This document shows, in pieces, positions 53,825-63,470 of a stretch of DNA of 64,000 nt; position 1 is the first letter of the stretch; each line of letters begins with the position of its first letter. The notes under the pieces were generated by a model. That model searched no databases. It saw only the letters and a program-made list of their open reading frames with translations, and was not told the DNA's origin. The position numbers and the translations under genes are program-made. This DNA is from Lactuca virosa (lineage: Eukaryota; Streptophyta; Magnoliopsida; Asterales; Asteraceae): contig CAKMRJ010000001.1 in NCBI GenBank assembly GCA_928212115.1, positions 176,824,030 through 176,888,029 on the forward strand, read 5' to 3'.

Positions 53825-54105
53825 TGGGGGACTCGGCGATTTCAAGACAAGACACAACTGCATGAAGATGAACTCGACGAGTTCATAAGAAACTCGGCGA
53901 GTCCAGGACTAAATCTGCCTTCTTGCATGAAGAAGGACTCGACGAGTTCAAGGATGAACTCGAAGAGTCAGTTGTAGAAGGTCCCGTCTTTGTATGAAGG
54001 ATAACTCAGCGAGTGCATGCAAGACTCGACGAGTAGGGTCGAGGTTCTAGTTTTTTGAGGATTTGGGGACTCGGCGAGTTGTTGGGTTAACTTGGCGAGT
54101 TGAGT
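53825..54105 (+). repeat. ACTCG(A/G)CGAGT cluster, 3' LTR of G3
   Basis: About eight exact or near copies, downstream of the presumed transcription start, parallel to 34495-34910. About 136 bp of the array present in the other LTR is absent. Confidence 0.8.
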
Positions 54106-54493
54106 CAACCAGACGTTGACTTTGACTCATAGTTGACTTTGACCAAGGGGTTGAACTTGACTTTGGCTTTGACCTGAGTAAGCCTGGTAAGGGTTAAGTG
54201 TATGTAAAGGTAAATTATGGAAGATTGTTATGTGCAGGAATTGAGAGGAGTAGATCCCGACATCGAGGTCAGTTCAGACTACACGGCATTGAGGTGAGTT
54301 ATCTTCCGGTAGAGTGGGTTTACGACCACAATTCCAGCCCACTAGTATGGATTGTTTGTCAAGTAGTTGTATTTCTGTTAATTACTTGGGTTTGCCACTA
54401 TCTGATATGTTTTATATGCTAGTATTATATGATATTAGGTGATAGTGGTAGTACGGGGAATAGTCCCCATGTTATGGTTGTAAGGACCGAAGG

Positions 54494-54693
54494 GGTAGGT
54501 TAGGCACCCCGGTATGCCTGACAGTATGATTACGTTATGTTATTATATGGTAGTAGTAGGGGTGAAATAGTCCCCGTAACCGGTTGAGATGAACCAGAGG
54601 GGTAGATCGGACACCCCGGTATGACTGACAGGGGTAGGTTAGGCACCCCGATATGCCTAACAGGGTAGGTCGGGCACCCAGATATGCCTGACA
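54494..54693 (+). repeat. Four-copy GGTAGGT...TATGCCTGACA repeat, 3' LTR of G3
   Basis: Matches the array at 35295-35497. Confidence 0.8.
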
Positions 54694-55010
54694 TTATGTT
54701 TATAGTATGGTATGTGGTATGATGGGGGAACTCACTAAGCTTTGTGCTTACAGTGTTCGGTTTTATTTCAGGTACCTCTTCAACGAAGGGGAAGGAGCCG
54801 ACACGGTAGCAGCGCATCGCACACACATGATTCCGCATTTTGAGATCAATGGGATTGTACTCTGACATTATTACTATTTTGATGACATGGTTGAGACATA
54901 TGAATATGGTTTTATAATTTAATGTGAATCGATGATGTTTCTCAGTAAATAATTTTATAAGTTACTTAATTAAAAATAAAATTTTTGGCCTTGAAAATTG
55001 GGATGTTACA

Positions 55011-55789
55011 GAAATGATATTGTTTTCAGGAACGAAAAGCGGCCCATTTTGTTGACTGTGGATGGCAGCATTCTAACTACTTTCAACTAGATTAAATGTA
55101 GGTCTAATTGTAATACTCTTAATCGGCAAGAAATGCTTGGAATTCTTCCTCTCTTTTAGTTGTTTCTTGTAATCTTTCTTGAGCTTCTCCCTTGAGTTGT
55201 TTTTTCTGTTTATAAAATTGTTTGTTGTTCCAAAAAAAAATAATAAAGTAAAAATAAATATAAGATGTTAAATAATTAATTATAAAGATAATTAGACATG
55301 TTGGAATAGGTACCAAACAATGTTTTAATAAACTAACTAATCATTATTCAAACATTTGCATTATGAATATCCTTAAAATGTTATAGTTATTGGGGTGGAA
55401 CCTTTATATCAACCCACAATGCCTAACTAAGAAAATATCTCAACAAAGATAACCCAAGAACATTCCACAATCAAAGATGAGGGAGAGACCTTGACCTAGA
55501 TTCTAGTAAAAATCCAAAATATCGTGTAATTGTATATCACTGGTTAATTTGTTGCAAAAGAGGAACTTTGGTATAAAGACAATATAAAAGATGGGGAAGT
55601 AAAATTCATGAACTTCTCAAAAGAACTTAAAAGTTCAAGTAATTCTACACTTACATTACTATGAAAGCTCTTTTCTTTCAAGTAAAATTCATCCTATATT
55701 TTTTTGGTCCAATTACATATTGTTGGTAAATGTTCAATTTTTTTAACTATCAAACATCATCTTGATTTTATATAATATATCCCAATCTC
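55011..55789. other. Sequence flanking G3, no gene recognised
   Basis: AT-rich. A run of A at about 55233-55241 follows T-rich DNA. A short open stretch after TTTTCAG near 55028 ends at a stop within 20 codons and has no recognised match. Nothing further is supported. Confidence 0.4.
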
Positions 55790-56343
55790 GATCAATAAAA
55801 GTACAACGATATGGTACGAAAACGGGCAACCAGCTGTGCCGCTACATATTTATGTATTGCAAAACTAACCTTTTTAAAAACCATGTCTCTAGATCTTAGG
55901 GTGATAACATTAAAATGCATGACATGTTGCACTCATTTGAGGAGCTCCAATGCTTCTAGTGGTAGGAAACCAAATGTATAGAAATCAAATGATATAAACA
56001 TGTTTTAATTATCAGTACATGCTTTTTCATGTTTTACCACTTTACTTGAAGCTTCTTTGAAAGCAACTTAACCTGCAGTGAAACCCTCACTCCTCAAGCC
56101 CACTAGAGGAACTCATGTCAGATCCATACAACCATGCATCCCTCATATCCACCCCAAAACAAAAATTTCCTGTGATTCTAAATGTTGATCTTCCTTCCAA
56201 TAGATCAATCAGGAAGTTCATGGGTGTTTCTTTCTTAGTTGAAACCCTAACCATCATGAATACATTAAAAAGAACATCATAACCATAACATGTTGGTAGT
56301 TAAATCCCGTAAGCTCTTGACAATGTACCGCATGGTCTCCAAC
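55790..56343 (-). pseudogene. Decayed C-terminal fragment of a plant RT-associated protein (GDHAVHC zinc motif)
   Basis: The minus strand translates, across several frames and stops, into a recognisable series: VGDHAVHC (56343-56320), a KKETPMNFL segment (about 56232-56206), GLRSEGF-type and KVVKHEKACT blocks (about 56090-56020), TFGFLPLEALELL (about 55960), and AAQLVARFRT (about 55840). This order is familiar from the C-terminal part of widespread plant proteins annotated near reverse transcriptases, with a Cys/His motif followed by a domain containing conserved Asp and Lys. The RT itself is not visible upstream, where a TA microsatellite starts. I recognise the pattern from memory and cannot name the family with certainty. 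Confidence 0.5.
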
Positions 56344-56372
56344 GGAGTCTAAATTAGCTTTACTACAAACAA

Positions 56373-56374
<2 letters not shown>

Positions 56375-56432
<58 letters not shown>
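56375..56432. repeat. (TA)n microsatellite
   Basis: Uninterrupted TA dinucleotides over nearly 60 bases. Confidence 0.97.
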
Positions 56433-56434
<2 letters not shown>

Positions 56435-58189
56435 AAATTACACTGAGTCTTGAAAATTTAAGAGAAACATAAAAAAGATTTAACTAGACAACTTAATCAT
56501 TATTTTAGGCTTAGTATTATCTAATATGAAAGTATATCCTTATTTAATTATAGTAAAGAAATAAAGTGCCTAATATTTATCTTAAACAATAATTAGCATA
56601 CAATCAATAAATCATCAGCGATTATCTCCATCGGAGTATTTGGGCCTACTCATTATCAATGGGATCAAGGGCACTTCCAATATCACATAACAATGAATGA
56701 TTATTGTATCCTAATATTATTATTTACTCCAGTAAAATATTATTTTCTAGAAATTTACCATATTTTATCCTTCCAAGTTTTGCAAAAATATAATCAAATT
56801 AAAGGATATATGATGAACAATTTTAACTTTGTGCCTTATTTTGCTGACGACAAATTTGCTGAATCAATTCATCAAGAATTTCTTTGAACTTATTGCATCA
56901 TTTATATATCAAAAAAAGAAATAGAGGAAAAACAATTTATATATTTTAATCATCAAAAGTCATGGATCAATTTAGAACAACTAGACCAGCAAATAAAAAT
57001 TATATGGTGTTTATAATACTATGTCAATATTTTTGGAGATTATGTATCAAGAGTGTATAACTTTCAAGGTTGATTCGTACTTGGTACGAACAGGTAGCTA
57101 CTAAACTTCCAAATAATAAACACCAAATAGCTTCTTCCTTCGTTCCCTTACAATCGATATAAAAGAATAAGAAAGAGGATGTGGGTTGTGCCTATAGATG
57201 TTGAGTAAGATGTTATGAGGCTCTAATTAATTCTTTATGATCATTAAAAGTCTACTTTAATTATTTGGAAAATAGGCTTACTCAAATTATAAGGTACCAA
57301 ACTTAATAAAACCCCAATAAACCAATTTATTTAATTGCTAGGTTGATAATTAAAACTATATTCTATAAACTACTCTATCGCGCTTGATCGTTATATAACA
57401 AGTACCACTTTATTTATTTTTTAGGTTGATATTTAAAACTATAGTCTATAAATGTTATTATTTATGTGTTCTCGATCGTGCTCTTAAGTGTTCGACTATT
57501 TACATTCACACACGAACAACAATACAATTATTTTTTGTTTGACAGAACATGAAATGTGAGCTATTTGATGGTGTTTCGTATCGAAATTTCAAGCTATCAA
57601 ACGAAGAGTCTATCCGATGAGAAGCGTATCTGGCGAATTTGGCCATCCGAGATTAGTTAATTTTTGTCTTGAGTGTCTTGTAATATATGGAACTAGATAA
57701 AGAAGATATCTTTTGTCGGTTGTAAAACTCTTATTGATTAGATTTTTCCTTCAAATATTCTTATTATTCTTCGTTTGTTTCCTTCAATCATTTATTCCTA
57801 TCATTTATAATTGCAATTAAATACTTGCTGATTATCTTCATGTCTTGAGATTGGAATCATTTAGACTCTTGACTGAAACCTTATCATTGTTAGTTTTTCT
57901 TACTCCATGAATTGTCTAAGTGGTTGTTTTTTAATCTATTTGAGCATATCATCATTGCTTTAAATTCAATTGGTTTTCTCTTGCATTTATGGTTCTAATA
58001 GAAAAACACTCTCCGTATATATCGTTGTCACTCTTATTTTCAAACTCAAGAAAGACTAATCCTAATCAACAACTGTATTCTATGCATATAGCCAACAATA
58101 TGGGTTCCTTTCTCGAGGCCCATTACTAGTGGTTGAGATATATGATCACTAGAAGATCATAATTAAACTCAAAAGAAAAAAGGTAACAT
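56433..58189. other. AT-rich intergenic DNA, no gene recognised
   Basis: No coding pattern, LTR end or RNA gene could be supported. An imperfect direct repeat lies at 57325-57391 and 57408-57478. The short ORF at 56693-56887 has no recognisable features. Confidence 0.4.
57325..57478. repeat. Imperfect direct duplication of about 70 bp
   Basis: Both halves share TTTATTTA...TAGGTTGATA.TTAAAACTATA.TCTATAAA and then a (C)GATCG segment. Spacing is about 83 bp. Confidence 0.55.
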
Positions 58190-58692
58190 CTTAGGTGCAT
58201 TTCGTACACTTTTTTGCATGCATTTTCGTCCCTTTATGCATCAATTTAGTGTAGCTTATCTCATTTCATATGCATTTTGTTTATATACAAGTTAGATGCG
58301 AGAACAACCTTATTTGCATATCTTTATGGTCTTTTCAGAGATGCGGAGATGGAAACGCGCTTTGGGAATTGTCGGGAAGGTCGGGTGAACATATTCTGAT
58401 GACTGGATGCAAAATAGAAAAAGCTGAAAAATCAAGTTGGAGTCGGGACTCATAGTGGAGCATAGAGTGTGCTAGAATTGCACTGGAAGCTGAACACGAG
58501 GCATCTTTACTACAAGCAAAATTGTTGACTTTTCTTGAACATGGGCCATGTTATTTTAGCATATATCAACACAGACCGTGTTCGAATGTTTCAACATTTT
58601 TTAGCATTTTACTTTGGAGGAACGTCCGGAAATGGCAAGCCACTTTCTACACAACACAATGATGAGTTTTCTAGGTTACAAATAGGAATAAT
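58190..58692 (+). repeat. Possible degenerate gypsy LTR fragment
   Basis: GCATGCATTTTCGTCCCTTT and the later GGAGTCGGGACTC and AACACAGACCGTGTTC resemble wording common in Athila/Tat-type LTRs of Asteraceae. No terminal TG...CA pair or primer site could be defined. C4 begins at its right edge. Confidence 0.3.
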
Positions 58693-59429
58693 TGCATAGT
58701 GGAAACATAAACAAACTATGGTTAGATGTACCCTAGAAGTTTAAGGCATTTTCTCATGTTATAGCTACATACTTATGAAACAAACTTATAACCTATGTAA
58801 ATCGAAAATTACAAATTTAGAATACATACCTTTTGCAAAAATCAAATAATGCGAACAATACTCTTGAATTATTCCTTATAAAGTAAGCACCAATAATGTA
58901 GATGCCTCTCATGGTTCACACCCAAACCCTAGGATCGAAATTTAGGAGAGAGGGAAAACGTTTTCACTATGTGTTGTGAAAGGATCTATTTTGGCTAGGG
59001 TTAGGACCCTCTTTTAGAAACCCTGATTTGAATATTAATATAATAATATTTGAACCTAGTTCAAATCTATTTCCTTATATGTTATTAGAGGCTTCCAAAA
59101 TATATATAGAACATCCTCAAAAACCTCCATGCTAAAAGAGGTTCTAGAATTGTCTCCTTTGCTTAACTATTGAACAATTTCAATTCAACTCTTGCACCCT
59201 TAATTTATTTTAATTAAGCCAAAATTAAATTCCAATTAATTTTGATTAATTCTGAATTAATTATTAACTATTTCCAATTAATATATTAATCATATAACAA
59301 ATTATCTTATCTCTTTCTTAATACCAATCCTAGCTATTTCTAGTTAACAGGGTAACCTAAGAAGGACTTTACTTTTATTCACTAAGATTATACCAATTTA
59401 CTTAAGACCTTAGACAACCTAATCCAACA
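58693..59429 (-). repeat. C4 3' LTR
   Basis: The minus strand begins TGTTGGATTAGGTTGTC at 59429. The other end, placed at 58693 (plus strand TGCATAGTGG), is less certain. About 737 bp. The polypurine tract confirms the right end. Confidence 0.75.
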
Positions 59430-60274
59430 GTCTCCCACTTGGATAACTCGTCAACTACAATTGCTAGTATAGTCTTTGAATAACTAGTAAAAAGTGCTTT
59501 CCGAATCTACTACTAAAGTCTAATTAAATTAGACGTCAGTTATTCATTCGTTCTTAAATATATAGTATGGACACGAGACATGGATACAAATCAATCTCAT
59601 GGGTCCATGATTCTATTTCTCGATTTCCGATTTATGATGACGTCATTAGACTATGAATTGAACACATCAATTTAGTTTCAACACTTTAATTTAAACGTCA
59701 AATCCCTGAGGGGCCCAAAGAAATTGCTCTTCATTAATAGGCAAAAGGAACGAATAAACTATGACTATATAATCATAACTTTTACTCATCAGTCCATACA
59801 CAAAATTACATTTTATAACATCCAGTTACGGTTGTGTTGATGCAAAACCAATTCATAACAGACTTGCAAACGATAACTTATATAACTCTCTTTCAATAAT
59901 AGAAGATACCATCGTCTTAGAATTGCTCGTGATTGAATCCATCAAGTAATATCTAAGTGTGGGTGTAACCAATACTTAAAATCCCTATTTTCAAGTACTC
60001 ATGAATGTTTCAGCAATCCTTATGCAATGGCCAATCACTATGGATAATCTACAAATATTCCATGACAGTCATAAATCAATACCTACTCCCAGATGTACAA
60101 CCAACTATGGTATTTTGAATAAATAAATATTCAGGAAGTAAAACATGAAAAGTGAAACACAAGAATAAACAATTGAAGATGGTAGCCAAAACACATAAAA
60201 ACACTCTAATCACCAAAAACAATTACAATTTCTATTGTTGCATTGTTTCAAAACTATCAACTAACTACTAAAAG
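59430..60274 (-). other. C4 region between RNase H and 3' LTR
   Basis: The polypurine tract (GGGAGAC, minus) is at 59430-59445. The rest is AT-rich with no ORF; copia 3' untranslated sequence. Confidence 0.6.
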
Positions 60275-60759
60275 TTAATATCATCTCTGAATCCAATGCT
60301 CCTATCATGTTCGAAGTGCTTTATATTGCTTAACCATTTTGTGAAAGGATCAGCAGAAATATTCTTTAATGATACATGATTCACTACGAGTATACCCTCT
60401 ACATATTGATGTCAGATATAATGGTATTTTCTTTCCATATGCCTTGATCTCCCATGATCTTTTGGTTCTTCTGTCAAAGCAACCACATCTTTGTTGTCGC
60501 AGAAAATCTCCATGGGCGCTTGGATTAATGCCAAAACTCCAAGGTCTCCAATTTAGTTCTTTAACCATGCTTCTTCCTTTGTTTCCTCATTTGCTATGAT
60601 GTACTCTGATTCACAAGTAGAATCAACCATCGTCTGCTGCTAGGAATGTTTCCAAGTAACTACTCGACCATTTAATAGGAATACCCATCCAGATTGCGAA
60701 TAAATATTATCATGGCCTGTTTCAAAGCTGGCATCACTATAACCACTCGCTTTATGTTC
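60275..60759 (-). pseudogene. C4 RNase H and pol end
   Basis: Minus-strand residues include SGYSDASFETGHDN, QSGWVFLLNGRVVTWK, STCESEYI, then IFCDNKDVVALTEEPKDH, HHY-type end and NISADPFTKWL, as in the RNase H and pol terminus of C3-type copia. A stop replaces a residue after TWKHS near 60642, and a frame change occurs near 60570. Its upstream part is cut by C5. Confidence 0.82.
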
Positions 60760-60942
60760 TGTTGGATTAGGTGTCTAAGCCCATAACAATAATTGGTATG
60801 CACTCGACCCGATAGTAGCATGGTCCTTTTGGGTTACCTTCACCGGAGCAATTTGATAGGATGGATACTTTAGAAAGAGGTTATTTGTGATTTATTAATA
60901 TATTATAAGAATAATATATTAATTGAGAAATCATATTATTTC
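60760..60942 (+). repeat. C5: 5' end of a copia LTR, plus strand, inserted in C4
   Basis: TGTTGGATTAGGTGTCTAAGC at 60760 starts a C3/C4-type LTR in plus orientation. 183 bp are present before C6 interrupts it. TGTTC at 60755-60759 is the candidate target duplication. The rest lies beyond the window. Confidence 0.75.
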
Positions 60943-61387
60943 TGTAAGTCCCCAATCTGCTTGTGTATCAATCAGATCCGTTTGATGGTGCGGAATCCCA
61001 ATCAAACGGATGATGCTAGATCAAAATAGAAGAGAAGAAGAAGAAGAACAAGTGAATCTATGATGTATTCAATGAATAGAATGATGGTCCATACAAATAG
61101 TACACACACACTAGTTCTTATCTCTCTAAAACACCTTGAGTTTCACACACTTAAGCTCCTCACTCTCTCTCTAGGCCGTATACTCTTACTTGCACACACA
61201 TACACTCCTCACCCTATACACCTATATATATAGGAAACATGGGCCGTACACGGGTTTACGGCAGTAAACCCGTTTACGGCCGTACACACCAACCTCGCCG
61301 TGAACACAGTCGTAAACACATATTACACTACATAAAAATACAGTTGTCTAGAAAAGCAAAGTATAAACCATAATTTTAGACCCAACA
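60943..61387 (-). repeat. C6 3' LTR
   Basis: 445 bp; the minus strand starts TGTTGGGTCTAAAATTATGG at 61387 and ends at 60943 (plus strand TGTAAGTCCCC). The polypurine tract CCAAGGGGGATAT (minus) lies at 61388-61400. It contains a TATA box and inverted repeats. Confidence 0.82.
61221..61287 (-). promoter_or_regulatory. TATA box and inverted repeats in C6 U3
   Basis: CCTATATATATAGG (61221-61234) is the TATA box. Just upstream on the minus strand, CGGGTTTAC (61251-61259) and GTAAACCCG (61264-61272) are perfect 9-base inverted arms with a 4-base loop, TACGGCCGTA (61275-61284) is a perfect palindrome, and GCCGTACAC occurs directly repeated at 61243 and 61279. Confidence 0.6.
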
Positions 61388-61429
61388 ATATCCCCCTTGG
61401 TTTATAGCTTTCTTTTCTAACTGACCCAA

Positions 61430-61960
61430 CAAACTCCCCTTAAAAAGTAGCTGGCTTTTCTTGTTAATCTTCATTGGGAGCTTTGGCTTCAGCTTTAATC
61501 TTCGATATCTTCATGCCTTCAAGATGAACATATGAATCTTCAATAAATGACTTCATCTCGAGCACTTGGGCTTTTCTTCGGAATTTGGCATTGAACGCAC
61601 GTTGGGTGAGGAGGATTCTTGAAAATATTTTTGAAAGATAGTGCTTTCAGCTTGAGAATCTTCAGAGAGAATAGAGAACGAAACTTCTGGATCACTTTAG
61701 CAGAGACATGATAGCAGCAAATTGATTGAGGAGGCTTCAATGCAACTTGACACATAATCTTCAAGTCAGCTTCACCTTGCTTATGAGGTTGAAGGATTGA
61801 ATGTTGAAAGAATAATCTTCATTTCTTGCTCCTTCGAATGAGAATTCTTCGATGGTCACGGATGAAGCCTTGGCTCAGAAATTCTCCGATACAGTCTCCA
61901 TGAGTCTTATCTACATCTGAATTCACTTTTTAAGACAAAACAAAACTAAAGAAAACTTAG
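61430..61960 (-). pseudogene. C6 remnant next to the 3' LTR, possibly third-ORF end
   Basis: Minus-strand fragments in one or two frames (around 61764-61540) are Lys/Ser-rich with KVIQKFRSLFSLKI. Position next to the LTR fits the C-terminal end of a SIRE third ORF, but the similarity to the C2 copy is weak. Several stops are present. Confidence 0.3.
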
Positions 61961-61969
61961 CACGTAATA

Positions 61970-62160
61970 TTTTTGGATTTTGTTTTTATATTTTCTGAAA
62001 GAAATAAAACAGAAACAAAAATATTTTTGGATTTTTGATTTTCTTGAACAAGAAATAAAACAGAAATAACACTATTTTTGGATTTTTAATTTTCTGATTT
62101 TTGTTTGATTTTTGAATTTTCTGATTTTTTTGTTTGATTTTTGATATTTTTTAATTCTCC
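61970..62160 (-). repeat. T-rich tandem repeat in C6, matching the C2 repeat
   Basis: The minus strand has three copies containing CAAAAAT(A)TTT...TTTCTGTTTTATTTCTT...CAGAAAAT/AAGAAAAT, the same wording as the 53-bp repeat downstream of C2 pol. Unit length is near 60 bp and imperfect. Confidence 0.65.
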
Positions 62161-63470
62161 CCCTAAATTTGTGCATAGAGAAAAACTATGAACAAATTTA
62201 ACAAAAACAAAAATATTTGGGATCAAAGTTGTCAAGCAATTCAATATCGTTTATCAGCACACACCTGCATGTCTAGATCTGGTCAATCACCGGTATTGTG
62301 GTCCACTTAAACACAAAGGATGTTAACAATTTGGACAGATTATAAGTGACAAGTCATTGTGATATATATTCCTAAATGGACATTTAGCTGACGACGACCA
62401 AGGATATTATTGTCCACTTAAATTAAGCAGCAAGATCTACAGACAACCTATTAAATGGTTCAGTTTTAGATGTACTAGAACATGTTTCCCACTTCCCGAT
62501 ATACCTCGGTAATCAAGAACTTCCGAAGAACTCCTTACTTTAGGTGAGTATTCAATCATTAAGAAAGAAGTCAGATATAGAAGTGCATATGTTGTATCCT
62601 AGGTCGGATGTCTTCCAATCTTACAGAGGGATAGTGGAGTGCATATGATGTGTCCCAGGTCTGATCTTCCGATCATGTAGAGGGAACAACATATGGCTAA
62701 CAGAGAGAAAGAATTTCATAGATATGGAAATGCATAGAGATAGAGTTGCATATGTTTCATTCCAGGTCGGATATGTTCCAATCACGCAAAGGAAGCAACA
62801 TATGACTGACAGATAGAAAGCAAGAAAATAATTTCCTACATACCTACTTTATCAGAACCCCCCGGTTGCCCTATCAATACCGGAATTAAGGACATAAGTC
62901 CATACATCAAGGAAATGTTGAGCCACGGTTCTAGATAATTAACTTTGAGTGTATCTCGCAGGTTTCCATGTTTATCTCACTGCTCAATCTACCCGAGCGT
63001 CGTATGGTCAGTCCAAATGAAACTATCTAAGTTCCTATTAGTCAATTCCTTTCAACTTTCAAACTGAGTGTAGTCCTTTTGAATCCTTTGTGCCTACCAG
63101 CACATTGAATACATAGTCTAGACAATTCGGCTTTAGTGCATTACACGGATCATAAATTGTCCTTTAGCACTATACTTCATATTACTTCCCAAAACAATAC
63201 CTACTAAAGAAATACATATAAGGAAATTAAAGAAAATTGTATTTGAAATGAATCAATGTAAGATAAACTCAGGAGTATCGAGAAGAAAAATCAAACCGTA
63301 AGTCACCGATTGAATTTTCGTCCAGAAGGTCTGAGAACAGCACGCATAATATCAGAACAGATCCGAAAATTCTTCATGTCATTAAGCACTAACCCCATGT
63401 GTGATACTCTCCTTCCTTCCTTTCCCGCAAAGGACACATACTCTCAAACAAAGTTCAGAATGTTGCACAG
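62161..63470 (-). other. C6 noncoding region in place of pol
   Basis: 1.3 kb with no integrase, RT or RNase H motif in any frame. It contains a three-copy degenerate repeat (GCATATG...AGGTC.GAT...AGGGA) at 62584-62815. Confidence 0.6.
62584..62815. repeat. Three-copy degenerate repeat in C6
   Basis: Copies start near 62584, 62641 and 62748, each with GCATATG(T/A)T, a C(A/T)AGGTC(G/T)GAT core, TTCCAATC-like and AGGGAA/GGAAGCAACATATG. Confidence 0.6.

Larger units (their letters stand above)
34281..55010 (+). mobile_element. G3: Ty3/gypsy retrotransposon, plus strand, hosting C3 and G4 insertions
   Basis: Parts: 5' LTR (34281-35813; its left end was cut off by C3), primer site 35817-35828, leader to 36729, G4 insertion (36730-48417), then gag, protease, RT, RNase H, integrase and 3' LTR to 55010. 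Both sides of G4 join cleanly with the TTATG duplication removed. Coding is riddled with stops, mostly TAG, and its two LTRs differ visibly, so it is the oldest gypsy here. Integrase ends in a chromodomain-like tail. Confidence 0.9.
53095..55010 (+). repeat. G3 3' LTR, complete
   Basis: 1916 bp, TGTAACACCCGG ... GGGATGTTACA. The right flank GAAAT (55011-55015) is the likely target duplication. Inverted-repeat motifs lie at 53176-53186, 53221-53231 and 53242-53252, upstream of a TATA-like CCCTATGTAAACACC (53292). A second array is at 53825-54105, and the four-copy repeat at 54494-54693. Confidence 0.92.
58693..60759 (-). mobile_element. C4: Ty1/copia (C3-like) 3' portion, cut by C5
   Basis: Minus strand: RNase H (60755-60275), a noncoding 3' region, polypurine tract CCAAGTGGGAGAC just right of 59429, and the 3' LTR (59429 to 58693). 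C5's LTR starts at 60760 within its RNase H, so the rest of C4 lies beyond the window. The same LTR start family as C3 (TGTTGGATTAGG). Confidence 0.8.

Noticed and set aside
55119..55316. 65-residue minus-strand ORF with hydrophobic run next to G3
   Set aside because: AT-rich DNA gives Ile/Phe/Tyr runs by chance; no start context and no recognised match.
60350..60599. ORFs on both strands over C4 RNase H
   Set aside because: The supported reading is another minus-strand frame with RNase H motifs; these two have none.
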